Assembly (NCBI GenBank): GCA_009823505.1
Contig: VZQC01005680.1
Location: 7,950,439-8,014,438, forward strand
From: Rhizomys pruinosus
Lineage: Eukaryota; Chordata; Mammalia; Rodentia; Spalacidae
Reading direction: 5' to 3'
Length of the DNA stretch: 64,000 nt
Made by a program: the position numbers and the translations under genes. Positions 24,481 through 34,541 of this stretch are shown piece by piece. The stretch's first letter is position 1. Each line of letters begins with the position of its first letter. Under the pieces are notes generated by a model that was not told the DNA's origin, searched no databases, and worked only from the letters and a program-made list of their open reading frames with translations.

Positions 24481-24889
24481 CTCTATGATTCATTCTTACA
24501 AAATAACTTCTAAATTACCTTATCAAGTTGGAAGCCATGTTATCGCTTTTTTAACAGGGTAGAATGAAATCCTAGGTTTTGTTTAAGAAAATAAAGCTAT
24601 AAATGAACATTCCTAATAATAAGATTTTACCTTGATGCATTTGTCTCATTTTAATATGTCCTTGTAATATTACCATGTAACAAATGTTTTCCTATATAGA
24701 ATACTTTATAACTTTATTGGCAGATATTGTTAGCTATAATATTTCATCATTTCCATTCACAGTCTTTCATATTATATAATTGACACTATTTTTACATAGA
24801 GAAAATGCTTGACTTTGTCTCTGCATTTCTTACCTTCTCACAAATTGAACTCTTATCTTTTCTGCTTTTGTGGTTGTTTCCTGTATTTG

Positions 24890-25145
24890 TTACCTTGCTT
24901 GTCTCATTGCTGTGAAATGCCTGGCTAAAGTCATTTGAGAGAAGAAGGACTTATTCAGAGTCATGGTTTGAGGAAGACATGCTATTTTGTCAGGGAAGAC
25001 AGAGCCATAAGAGCGGGTTCATGGCCCACCCCAGTGATTGACTTCTGCTGACTACACAACCTCCTGAAAGAATGCCATCAGCCGGAGGCCAAGTATTCAA
25101 CACCAAGAGCTTAGAAGAACATTTATCCTCCAGACCATAACACTC
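24890..25145. repeat. Old rodent interspersed repeat, class uncertain
   Basis: Blocks tgttaccttgcttgtctcat, tttgagagaagaaggactta and ggtttgaggaagacatgc resemble a common rodent repeat that also seems present at 3.65 kb. Boundaries and class are uncertain. Confidence 0.4.
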
Positions 25146-25571
25146 ATCATTGTTGAAGCACTAGCAATTACTAGGAACTAGCATCTACCTAACATACTCA
25201 CTTTATAGATGACAAACTACAACCGAATAAGAAAAGTCAGAGTAGCCATACCCAGTAAGCCTGTGGTAGAAGTCTCTTAACTCTGGAGAACTTTTTCTCA
25301 GGTGCCAGAGCATAAAAATGGCTTTATTTCTTCCCCATTTCTTCTTTCTTGGCATGAGAGGTCCCAACTTCTTTAATATCAAAAAGCCAAAGGGGAAAAA
25401 ACCAGATTTTTTAAAAAAATAGATATTTCAGTAGTTTTCTGACATGTGTGATATATTCCATAAAATTTGATTTTTCTTTGATTTTTCTTCCAGAACTTGA
25501 TTAGGAGTTTTAACTCATGCGTTAAGAACAGGTTGCAGTTCAGAAAAGAGTCTGTGTGTACTAAAGAAATT
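25146..25571. other. No gene recognised
   Basis: Unclassified sequence. Confidence 0.5.
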
Positions 25572-25586
25572 AAATAATTTACTTTT

Positions 25587-25742
25587 TTTTTTTTTTTTGG
25601 TCTTTTCGAGACAGGGTCTCCCTGTTGTCCTAGCTGTCCTGGAACTCACTCTGTAGACCAGGCTGGCCTTGAACTCACAAAGATCTGCCTGCCTCTGCCT
25701 CCTGAGTGCTAGGATTAAAGGCGTGCGCCACCACGCCCAGCC
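25587..25742 (-). mobile_element. B1: B1 SINE
   Basis: Inverted full-length B1, little diverged (ggtcttttcgagacagggtc ... cgtgcgccaccacgcccagc), with a 15-bp TSD (aaataatttactttt) at 25572-25586 and 25743-25757. Confidence 0.95.
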
Positions 25743-25757
25743 AAATAATTTACTTTT

Positions 25758-26588
25758 AATGTCTCCACAAAATCTCAGTACCTTTCTGGTCTTTCTCCAG
25801 AGACTGTCTCTCTTAGGTTTCAAAGTTGGCATTATTCTGTTAAACTGGAGATTTTTATTTAGTAAGTTAGAGCCTAAAAAGAAAATATTTTCTGTAGGTT
25901 TATGAACACTGAAGGCTACTACTGTTTGGAAGCTTTGAAAGAAGTCTCTATAAGATGTAGGGAAAGTGATTAAAAAGAAGCTAAGCATGATACTTGATAT
26001 TTTTAGGAAAGAAAAGTGAAGAAAATGAAGAGAAAAGGGAGGAAGAAGAGGGGGACAAGAAGGGGAGGAAGGAAGACAAGAGAGAGGAGAAGGAAGAGGA
26101 CTCCATGAGAGTATTTTGTAAAATTTCTCAGTTTTAGCGGCTGCTCTTTGAGGGAACAAATCTATTAGCAGATCAGTCTAGAGTTACAGCAGTGTTATTG
26201 CAATCCTTTAATAAGAAAATAAGAAGTTAGGTGATGCATTCAGTACTAATGTATGAAATTCTCACACACAAAAAAAAGGAAAGCTGGCTGATCTCTTCTT
26301 TCCTCAACTCTCTGGTCTACAGTGTTCCAAGCCTCCAGCACAATCGCTGACAAAGCAAGTCTTGTTGAATCAATCCTTTCCTCTCAACCAAAAAACCATA
26401 ATGGTCTCTTTGCCATCCCGAGCCACTCACATCTTCTTATGTGCTAAGCCATTTTCCCGTATGAGACACTGAGTTATTGAAAATCAGAACTAGCTCTGGT
26501 TACTGTTGCTCTTCATAAAACTGAGTTGTTTGCTATGGATCAGACAGAGAATAATGCACAGAGAATAATAAAACTAGGGGACTCCATT
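25758..26588. other. No gene; purine-rich tract
   Basis: Purine-rich low-complexity sequence (GGAAGA-type) at about 26005-26105. The 214-residue minus frame crossing this region runs through the B1 and this tract and is not a gene. Confidence 0.55.
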
Positions 26589-27062
26589 TGTTAGGGTCCG
26601 AGAATCCACACCAGACACACCAAAGGATGGAAAACCAAGACTTTATTTTTGGGGAAAAAGTAAACCAGCACACTGGGGTGGGAGGGAAAAGGCTCCAAAC
26701 CTGATAACTTGGTTCACAAGCCTTTTTTACAGGGTCTAGAGGGATCTTAGTGGGGTTTGGGTAACTTCTAGCCTTATTGGATAATAGCAGAGTTACAGCT
26801 CATGGTTAGGTCAGCCCACCTGCCCCCACATACCAAAGGTTATCTTTAGACACAGTCTTAGGACAGGAACGAGGAAATGTTAAGTCAGTCCACCTGTCCT
26901 CACATACCAATAGTTATCTTTAACAAGTTTAAGTTAGCTGTTCTTGAGGCCTTGAGCAACTGTCTTTGAGCAATTGACCTTTTCCCTGAATTGGGCAGGT
27001 TCCAGTAATTGCTTAAAATGGTGGCTATACTCAAAATGGAGTCAGTGTGGGCCTCTCTTACA
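26589..27062 (-). mobile_element. Solo LTR
   Basis: Starts TGTTAGGG and ends CTTACA. On the minus strand it has a TATA-like box, an AATAAAGTCTTGGTTTTCC-type poly(A) region and a terminus matching the LTR at 29572-30038. No internal retroviral sequence adjoins it and no clear TSD is visible. Confidence 0.85.
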
Positions 27063-27605
27063 TATTCCAAAAGCCATTGAATCCTTCAGTTCATCCCCAT
27101 CTACGTATCGTCCTCACAGATCTGAACACTGGTCCTGGCCTCTGAGCCCTCTCCTCACCATTCTCATCAGTACTGTAGTTCTGTGCTTTTTCATCAGAAA
27201 ATTACAATCCCTTAGCATTTTATCTGTTCATTTCAAGGTGTTATTTTTCCCGATTTCTTAGCTCCATTCTTAAGATAATAAAATAAAATGTACTTTACTT
27301 CGACAGTGAAAATATGTCTTAGGTGTATGGATACAGGCCTTTCTATCTCCTGGAGTATAGTTCTCTATGTGGACATGGGAATTTGATCTGCTTTCAGTAA
27401 GAACTAGGCATTGATCCTTGAAGATTACACTAACTGATGTACATATTTCTTTCATTTAATCATCAAAGTAATCTTCAGGGTTAGTGTCTAAGAAAGATTG
27501 TTCTGTAGAAGAGGAAATAGGGCCACAGAGCTAGTCAAGTCAAATTCATGCTCATAACCACCATGCAAGAACTGCTTTTCTGTGGCCTAAATTCATTTGT
27601 ATTGA
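27063..27605. other. No gene recognised
   Basis: Unclassified sequence between two LTRs. Confidence 0.5.
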
Positions 27606-27706
27606 TGTAAGACCCGAATCGAGCCTTACCCTTGAGAAACCCCCAAGTGAGAGACTCGGAGACAAGTCTCGCTGCAAAAGCAAGAGGTTTATTACTCCTG
27701 TGCACT

Positions 27707-27741
27707 GGGGTTCGCCTGTACAACGGGAAGAGGCGAACCCC
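27707..27741 (-). repeat. Perfect 11-bp hairpin in LTR R region
   Basis: GGGGTTCGCCT and AGGCGAACCCC form an uninterrupted stem with a 13-nt loop, between the TATA box and the poly(A) signal of the LTR. The position resembles R-region stem-loops known in gammaretroviruses. Confidence 0.85.
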
Positions 27742-27774
27742 GAGCAATCTCTGCATACAGGTTTTATACACTTA

Positions 27775-27832
27775 GAGCAGGGCAGGAATCGAACCCTGGT
27801 CTCCTGCGTGACAGGCGAGGATACACAGCATG
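27775..27832 (-). pseudogene. tRNA-Asp-like fragment in LTR U3
   Basis: On the minus strand the sequence reads like the anticodon arm to acceptor part of tRNA-Asp(GTC): cgcctgtcacgcagg around a GTC anticodon, then gggttcgattcct, which contains an intact Pol III B box. The 5' half (D arm, A box) is not recognisable and stems carry mismatches. It sits just upstream of the LTR TATA box. Confidence 0.6.
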
Positions 27833-28099
27833 CCTGGGTCTGCAGGTGGCTTGGGGCCAGGGCCCTCAAGGTGGTTCTTCCTGGAATTATAACTGACTGT
27901 GGTTTTCTGTTATTTGCTAATCTAGGGAGGGGTTGCTATTTGCTAGACTATTTTGCAAAGTAGAAAATTCCACTGGCCTCTTTCTGTCCCTTCATTAATA
28001 GGTCCAGGGATCTTGAGATTATGAGTCCCCAAAACTAAATATCAATGCAAAAGACTTGGATTATCTAGGTCAAGGAAAGGAAGCCAGCTGATCAGCAAC

Positions 28100-29500
28100 A
28101 TTCATCTCTCTCTGCTTCCTGACTTCAGACACAAAGTGACTGGCCACGTTAAGTCCTGTTCCACATCTTCCCTGCCACAATGGTGTATATATGCCGTCAA
28201 ACCACGAGCCAAGATAAATAAACCCTTCTTTCCTTCATATGTTTATGTCAGTTACTTTTTCATAGTAATGAAAAAAGTGAAAATTAGTACTGAAATGTGG
28301 TGCTGTTGCCGTGGTTACCTGACCACTGGATCCATTAGCTTTTAGAATGTGTTGGTGGGAGGAGCTAGGAAAAATGTGGAATGCTAAGGCTAGAAGAGCC
28401 TTGTAATGTAGCAAGCAGAGTTTAGCAGATGATTCAGTTAAAACCCTACAGCACGTTAATGTCAATAGAAATGCAAATAGTAAAGACTGCCCTGCAGTTT
28501 CAGAGGGGGATAAGGATGGATCAGGAACTGAGCTAGAAGCCATTCTTATCACGTTCAGGCAATGCAGCTGCCAGCGATGCCCATGGCTTAAAGCTTTGAG
28601 TGAAGCCGAATGAAGACATAATAGAGTGAGTTGTTTGATTAAAAGCATTTCAAAACAGCCTAGAAGCCAGGCTGTGCTACCCTTTACTGCTCTTAGTCAG
28701 TGACAAGCAACAGAAAGATATACAAATGTGTAGTTTGCTGGGGCAAAATAGCAAGTTAGAGACACCAACAAGGAAAAGGTGGCGAGAGCAGCTCTAATTG
28801 TTAAAGAGATTAGTGTCCTTAAAGAAAATCCTTGCTCTTCACCGGAACTATAGCACAGCTTCCCTGGGGGCAAGATTCCTCCTGTGGAAGGCTCCAATCT
28901 GTAAAACATGAAAATTCATTTGAAAGGAGAGAGACTAACAGGAGAATGGTGCTGAGGGGGTTCCTTGAATCTCAAGCTGGCAAAGGATTTCAGAAAGCTG
29001 CTGAGGCCAGGCAGTGTGTGACAGTGTTTGAATCCCCACAAGGAAGCCCCAAGTGATCACTACAAGACACCATGGGGCATTTGCTAAGAAAAGCTGTGGG
29101 CAAGAAGTGGAAGTCACCCAAGAGAAATGCTGCAAATGGTTCAGGCTGCGGAATGTAGGATCAGGGCTGTCCAGCGCACTGGAGCAGGGAGGAGACAGGG
29201 CATGGAGCTGCCTGGGTGGTTGGGCCTTGCTTTGCTTCATTCTGCTTTTGGTCTGATCTTCCCTTGTCATACCCTCGTTCCTCCCTTTTTGAATGAAAAT
29301 ATTTACTCTGTACCGTTCTATATTGGAAGAATTGTTAGGTTCATTCTGAGGGGAGACTTGGCACAGAGAGGAGAAAATATCAGGACTCTGATGAAAAGGA
29401 AGTCAGGTTTATTTTAGGTATGGTGGCTGGCCTGCCTGTGTCTGGATTAGGATGACCAGCTTTAGAATGTCCCCAAAGTTGCAGTTTTACACCTAGGCAC
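28100..29500 (+). mobile_element. MaLR/ERVL-like element: LTR end plus internal
   Basis: An LTR-type 3' end (gataaataaacccttctttcc ... gtcagttac) leads into an internal region starting near 28286 (actgaaatgtggtgctgttg) that resembles class III internal sequence. Related internal wording occurs in the element at 58.0 kb. No intact retroviral frame; the 3' LTR is not identified. Confidence 0.55.
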
Positions 29501-29571
29501 ACAAGGAAGCGAGTTTACAAGGAAGTGGGAGCAAAGAGATGGGGGAATGGGTCTAGATGGGTCTACGGCTT

Positions 29572-30038
29572 TGTAAGAGAGGCCCACACTGACTCCATGT
29601 TGAGTATAGCCACCATTACTAGAACCTGTCCAATTCAGGGAAAAGGTGGATTGCTCAAAGACAGTTGCTCAAGGCCTCAAGAACAGCTGACTTAAACTTG
29701 TTGAAGATAACTGTTGGTATGTGAGGGCAGATGGACTGACCCAACATTTCTTCATTCCAGTTGCAGGATTGTGTCTAAAGATAACTGTTGGTATGTGGGG
29801 TGCCCTTGGGCTGACCTAACCATGAGCTGTAAGCCTGTTACTATCCAATAAGGCTAGAAGTTACCCAAACCCCACTAAAATTCCCCTAGACCCTGTATAA
29901 AAGGCTTGCGAGCCAAGTTATCGGGGTCGGAGCCTTTTCCCTCCCACCACAGCATGCTGGTTTAAATTTTTTCCCCTGAAATAAAGTCTTGGTTTTCCAT
30001 CCTTCAGTGTGTCTGGTGTGGATTCTCGAACCCTAACA
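29572..30038 (+). mobile_element. Solo LTR, same family as 26.59 kb
   Basis: TGTAAGAGAGG start and CCTAACA end, tataaaagg box at about 29897, and an aataaagtcttggttttcca poly(A) region. Homologous over its whole length to the inverted copy 2.5 kb to the left. No flanking internal region. Confidence 0.88.
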
Positions 30039-30479
30039 TCTGTATCAGTAGAAGCATCTCAAGAGAGACTGAGGCCTGGTTCTGGTCTCTGGTGAGGTAT
30101 GATTCCAGGATATTGCAGCAACTTTTCTCAGGTTGCAGGAGCACAGTCCAGGGTAATTTCTCTGACTTCTGCTTCAGTTGGCTTCCTGAAATCCCTACCT
30201 TGGGTCAGCTATAACCTTACAAGTATGTTACTGATAATGAAACTTTCCTCAAGAAATCAACATCTGTGTGCAGGAAACACTGAAATCTGTATTTAAACTC
30301 AAGTCAAATGATTTCTTCAAGACATGCTAATTAATTTGTGGATGCTAGGACAAAATCTTTCTTTATAAGGCAAACTGAATAATTCCTTTTTATTTGTTTG
30401 TTTTTTAGTAAATATAATACCTGATGTTACTCATCAACTTGCTATATAATGTAGAAATATAAGGTAATATTGTTTCATT
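30039..30479. other. No gene recognised
   Basis: Unclassified sequence to the right of the LTR. Confidence 0.45.
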
Positions 30480-30575
30480 ACCTTCATACAACTCTACTAT
30501 CAAAATATGAATCCCTAAACATGTTTTGGAATTAACCTATAGTTTATTTTCAGACATCATAATTTTGGTATATGT

Positions 30576-30607
<32 letters not shown>
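30480..30607 (+). mobile_element. L1 3' UTR fragment ending in (TA)n
   Basis: cctaaacatgttttggaatt ... cagacatcataattttggta matches the L1 3' UTR pieces at 39.99 kb and (inverted) 42.4 kb. It runs into a (TA)n of about 24 bp that ends at a single N (30608). Confidence 0.65.
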
Positions 30608-30608
30608 N
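30608..30608. other. Unresolved base (N)
   Basis: Single N directly after the (TA)n run; probably a joint or low-confidence call in the assembly. Confidence 0.9.
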
Positions 30609-30800
30609 AAAAGAAGCTTCTCTTGAGGGCCACTGAAATGTCATTTACTATGGCTTTGTAACTGGCTTCAGTAAATCCCAGAAGTCCTATGCTCAATGAC
30701 GTAGTTCTGAAGAATTTTTCTAAGCAGTCATTTCCCAAGTCTTTAAGACAAATGGTATATACTAAAGAGAGCATCATCTGAGAGATCATTTCAGTCAAAT
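30609..30800 (-). other. Unidentified coding-like ORF fragment
   Basis: An open minus frame with balanced composition (...KDLGNDCLEKFFRTTS... then ...GFTEASYKAIVND...) and no repeat signature. It is cut by the N at 30608. I do not recognise the family. It may belong with the open frame at 31450-31737, but no splice structure is proven. Confidence 0.3.
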
Positions 30801-30956
30801 TATCTAAAAGGCTTAGTCTAATATTACTGTATTGTTTTTACCCTGAATCAAAGGATAGCATATGGCTATTATTTCCTTCTTGTCAATTTTTCAGAGCATC
30901 AATTATTGGAAGTACATAGACAATTTACTCATATATAAACTTCCAAGCAAGCAACC

Positions 30957-31110
30957 AGTTGTGGGGGCTCATGCTTTTAATGCCAGCACTCAAGAGGCAG
31001 AGGCTGCTGAATCTCTGTGAGTTTGAGGCCACCCAGGTCTACATAGTAAGTTCCAGGACAGCTGAAGCTACAGGAAGACACTGCCTCAAAAAGAAAAAAA
31101 AAAAAAAAAA
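30957..31110 (+). mobile_element. B1: B1 SINE
   Basis: ggttgtgggggctcatgcttttaatgcc start and gaagacactgcctcaaaaag end with an A-tract of about 18. Moderately diverged; inserted at the left edge of a B4-like SINE. Confidence 0.85.
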
Positions 31111-31435
31111 TGCACTTGCCACATGCAAGCAGGAGGACCTGGGTTTAGAACCAGAATGCAGGTAAATCTGGACTTGGTAGTGCATATCTGTAATCTGAGC
31201 ACTCTTAGAGCAAGATGGGAGAAGGGGACAGGAGAATTCCTGGAAGTCTGCAGGCCAGCTAGCCTGGAAAATCACAATAACTTTGTCTTGAAAGAGGTGG
31301 AAGGCAAAGACTGACACTCAAGGGTGTCCCCTGAAATCTGCACATGACTGTGTCATGAGCATACTATATCTACACACTTGAATGAACGTCCATATGAGTG
31401 TACACACAAATACACAGAAGGTTTAAAAAAGAGGA
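31111..31435 (+). mobile_element. B4-like SINE
   Basis: A tRNA-like part (cttgccacatgcaagcagga ... ggtttagaacc), then a B1-like middle (ggtagtgcatatctgtaatc), then a tail with acacacaaatacacagaa. This order is typical of old rodent B4-type SINEs. Confidence 0.6.
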
Positions 31436-31449
31436 CAAAGAGATAGTTA

Positions 31450-31737
31450 TCAGAAAGAAAACACATCAAGTCCAAGAGAGCCCCTGATAGAGTCAGTGTC
31501 AAATTCAGGCAAAAAGGCTGCTACAGGTGCCTGGCAAGCTAGGCCAAAAGCAAACTGCAGTTCTTCCAGAAAGCCCTGCAGTGCATGTTCTGTAATCAGT
31601 ATCAGGTTCTTGGCAGCTTCAAGGAACACCACAGACTTCATGGATGAAAATGCAGTTGAGAAATTGTACAAATTCATAATGTATCTATTAATTTCAACAT
31701 TCTTAAGGTTTTCAAACACTTGAGATATAACATCCAT
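31450..31737 (-). other. Unidentified 95-codon ORF
   Basis: A 95-codon minus frame with a stop at 31450 and coding-like composition (for example ...VEINRYIMNLYNFSTAF... and ...FLEAAKNLILITEHALQ...). No SINE, LINE or LTR signature. I do not recognise it. It could be an exon or a processed pseudogene fragment; the neighbouring sequence shows only degraded, possibly duplicated 3'-flank-like DNA. Confidence 0.3.
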
Positions 31738-31980
31738 AGCAAATAATTCAAGAGCAGAGTCAGGAAATTCTTATTCTTATCCAGTGCCACCCAGTACAAA
31801 TATCAATGAAGTACAAACACAATAATCTGATTTAAGGATTTTACTCAAGATGAAGAAAATAAATCAGAGGCATCATAATGGCAAAGCAGTATTTTGTTAT
31901 TTCCTTTTTCTGTACACAAGGTAACAAGATATGGATTCACCACTGGATTAGGGGCCGTCCCATAACCATTGTTTTGAAAG
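31738..31980 (-). repeat. Degraded second copy of the alpha-defensin pseudogene 3' flank
   Basis: On the minus strand, attatgatgcctctgattta ... gagtaaaatcctt ... ttcattgatatttgta aligns with 32660-32790 (attatggtgtctttaattta ... caaataaagtcctt ... ttcattgatattttgta) at about 70 % by eye. The poly(A) signal is mutated and no exon 2 is found next to it. Confidence 0.45.
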
Positions 31981-31989
31981 TGGTGTATA

Positions 31990-32226
31990 AGGGGCTGGAG
32001 AGATGGTTCAGCAGTTAAGAGCACTGACTGCTATTGCAGAGGACCTGGGTTCTATTCCCAGTACCCACATGGCAGCTAAGAACCCTCTTAGGCTGGGTGT
32101 GGTACTAGGGAGGCAGAGGCAGGCAGATTTCTGTGAGTTCAGGACCACTGTGGTATACATAGCAAGCTCCAGGCCAGCTGGGACTAAAGGGAGACCCTGT
32201 CTCAAAAAGAAAGAAAGAAAGAAAGA
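31990..32226 (+). mobile_element. Composite SINE: B2/ID-type head fused to B1
   Basis: tRNA-derived head (ggggctggagagatggttca ... ttctattcccagtacccaca) followed by a B1 body missing part of its start (gctgggtgtggtactaggga ... gaccctgtctcaaaaag). A ggtgtata TSD at 31982-31989 and 32227-32234 brackets the whole unit. Same architecture as 7187-7446. Confidence 0.8.
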
Positions 32227-32234
32227 GGTGTATA

Positions 32235-32740
32235 TATGTGTAATACATGCAATGATATAGCATATATGGCTTTATAATACTGAAAATGCCTGTAGCACAC
32301 TCCAGTTTTCCTCTGCTTTTATTCTTCTCATCATCTTTTGCTAATAGCCTATCCCAACTCATAGGAAAGACACTCTAAAAAAGCTGATAAAATTTCATAT
32401 ATATGTCATATACTGTCCTGTTCAAGTCCAAGGTTCTGGAAAAAAATACTGGAGGCTTTTCGGAAAAGTATATTCTAATCATAAACCTGAAGACAATTGA
32501 TGAGAAATGTCTCAGGCAACAACCAAGAAAGAGTTAAGAGGCAAGTGAAATTAAAGGGTCACCACGATCATTTAGAATTTCTGATTAATTTGTGTCTGAG
32601 GGCATAATGTTCATCCATAAAACTTGGAGGCAGGATTCTGTTTGGAAGATTTTGAGATAAGATCCTGATATTTGAACCCAATGACTCTTCACAGAGATAC
32701 ATACAAAATATCAATGAAATGTAACCATTATAAATTTAAT
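32235..32740. other. No gene recognised
   Basis: Unclassified; the last ~90 bp continue the 3' flank of the alpha-defensin pseudogene. Confidence 0.45.
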
Positions 32741-32748
32741 GCAAGGAC

Positions 32749-32754
32749 TTTATT
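32749..32754 (-). terminator. Poly(A) signal of alpha-defensin pseudogene
   Basis: AATAAA on the minus strand, followed by gtccttgcatt. The assignment rests on position downstream of the putative exon 2. Confidence 0.45.
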
Positions 32755-33704
32755 TGAGAGGAAAAAGTAAATTAAAGACACCATAATAACAATTCTCTAC
32801 AGGTCAAAAAGCACATTGGGACTTTGATATTTACTTTTTTTTTTTTATAACAAAAGCAACAAAATGAGAATGGGCAAGGTATCTTTATCATAAGCATCTC
32901 TGGATCCATGTCAGGGCGTATGTTTTCAACCTGTGAACTGTACCGTTTTCTTATGCAGTGCGCACATTCCAAGGACACACCTAGAAGCACAAAGAACATC
33001 AGACACCGAGTTCTAGGCTGACGGTATGAGGAATAGAGAACTCTTGAAAGGTGTCCTGTTGAGTTGAATGGGTTTTAATGGTGGCTACATTGGAGCAAGC
33101 AGCATGAATAACCTCTGTTGATAGGAATTGATGTGAAAGCAAAGGTCGCTCATTCCCAGAATTCAAGATACTTCTTTCCTTGTCGTCCTTTCTACATGCT
33201 CCCTAGCCTCCTTGCATGTTTGAGTATGTTCTTATACCAGGAGTATACCCGAATATCCTCCAAGAGGCAAAGTAAAATATACTCTCTCATACTAAATATG
33301 AATATTTAAATCCTGGATGAATTGCTTTTTCCCTATCTTAAACCTAATGAATTTCAAACATCTTAGAATCAAAAGTCAATGGAAACATAAAATCTCCTAT
33401 ATTTATTTGATTCTCATATTTCAATATGTAAATGAGTAAAATATATTCTACAGAAGGTAAGCTGTGAAAGCCTTTCAGGAACCTTCTCTGGAATGTAGCT
33501 CTAGTCCTTCCCTCCACACATCATTCCTCTATCCTGTTGGGGCCTCTCACCTCCCATAGTCCTTTCAAGCATGGTGGTTCTGTCCTGGTCCAGTTTCCCA
33601 ACTTGCTCTTGGTCTGGAGACTCCTCTGTTTTTTCTGGAAGAGGTCCACTCTGGGCCTGTAGGACCAGCAGAAGAAGGGGAATAAATCAGGTGAGTGTCT
33701 TCAT
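32749..33704 (-). pseudogene. Alpha-defensin pseudogene, two exons
   Basis: Exon 1 (33704 to 33551) begins ATGAAGACACTCACC and encodes an alpha-defensin-type signal peptide and acidic prosegment (LLLVLQAQSGPLPEKTEESP, then DQEQ...). Its sixth codon is TGA (33689-33687), which stops translation at once. It ends in a gtgagag donor in phase 1, as in the live gene at 62 kb. The putative exon 2 starts at 32980 after a ttctttgtgcttctag acceptor; the intron would be 570 bp against 584 bp in the live gene. It keeps some Cys codons (CAHC, later CC) but not the canonical spacing. AATAAA (complement at 32749-32754) closes the unit. Exon 1 is secure; exon 2 is an inference from position, phase and acceptor. 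The matching TATA box survives at 33773-33780. Confidence 0.75.
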
Positions 33705-33772
33705 GGGGGAGAGTCACTGGGAGGATGAAAGCAAAAGCCTGGAGTGTGTGCACAGGGCAAGGACTAGTCCTG

Positions 33773-33780
33773 TATTTATA
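33773..33780 (-). promoter_or_regulatory. TATA box of alpha-defensin pseudogene
   Basis: TATAAATA, within ctataaatacagg on the minus strand, a 13-base match to the live gene's promoter. It lies about 69 bp upstream of the pseudo start codon. Confidence 0.75.
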
Positions 33781-33812
33781 GTTCTGTCAGGGCTCTATTA
33801 AGAAGTTACTCT

Positions 33813-34541
33813 CCTCTACAGGTTAGGAGATGTGATAAGCGACAGTAAGACCCTGTCATATTTAACAGGAAAAAATGTAATTCATGGATTAACATATCAT
33901 CCAAACATATGTGTCTATACCAAAGTAACCTACCATAACTATTAGTGCTGTTTAAATACCTATATATCTAATTGCTTGTGCTTCATTAGTAAGATCGAAA
34001 GGTTATTCCTGGACAAACTGTCAGCCCATGAAAGGAAACAGCCAGAATTGACCAGAGTCCAAGACAACAGCTCCAGAGAGAGTGGACTGTTTTGCTTCTC
34101 ATCCACCTGTGCCCCTTTTCTAAGCCTAGGGAACAATCGTGGAAGAGGGGGTGTGGCAGAATTACGGGCTGCGATTGGGGTGAATGGTGAAACTAAGCAG
34201 ATGTAGTCTGGGACACTCAGTTGATCAACTTGTTGAACATACAACCCCTCACACCCCCGCTGGATGTTGGGGCTTTTGTGGGGGTTGGGCACAACAGCCT
34301 GCAAACTGGTTTCATATGAAGGATGCTTGTACTCATGTGATTTATCACTTTATAGCTAAAAAATGAAAAAAAAAAACTGAGAGAAGACAGGACAGTTAGG
34401 CAGAATGCATGATCTGGGTGGGGTGTGGGGTGGGGGGGAAGGGACAGGGGAAAATATGCCTGAACTGAATTGGAAAATGATGTATGAATGGCACAAGCCA
34501 TCAATAAAAAAAAAGAAAATAAAAAAAAAAAGAAAAAGCTG
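33813..34541 (+). mobile_element. 5'-truncated L1 inserted next to the defensin promoter
   Basis: L1 3' UTR sequence shared (inverted) with 8.7 kb and 18.7 kb, ending in an A-rich tail at about 34503-34541. A 13-bp TSD (aagaagttactct) at 33800-33812 and 34819-34831 brackets this L1 together with the B2 in its tail. The insertion point is about 20-30 bp upstream of the pseudogene TATA box. Confidence 0.85.

Larger units (their letters stand above)
27606..27900 (-). mobile_element. LTR, gammaretrovirus-like layout
   Basis: Read on the minus strand: TATA box tataaaa (complement at 27762-27768), an R region with a perfect hairpin, AATAAA (complement at 27688-27693), then a U5 ending ggtcttaca at 27606. 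The 5' edge of U3 lies somewhere beyond 27840 and is not clear. No internal genes seen; presumably a solo LTR. Confidence 0.62.

Noticed and set aside
25515..26159. 214-codon minus ORF
   Set aside because: It runs through an inverted B1 SINE and a purine-rich low-complexity tract; composition reflects those, not a protein.
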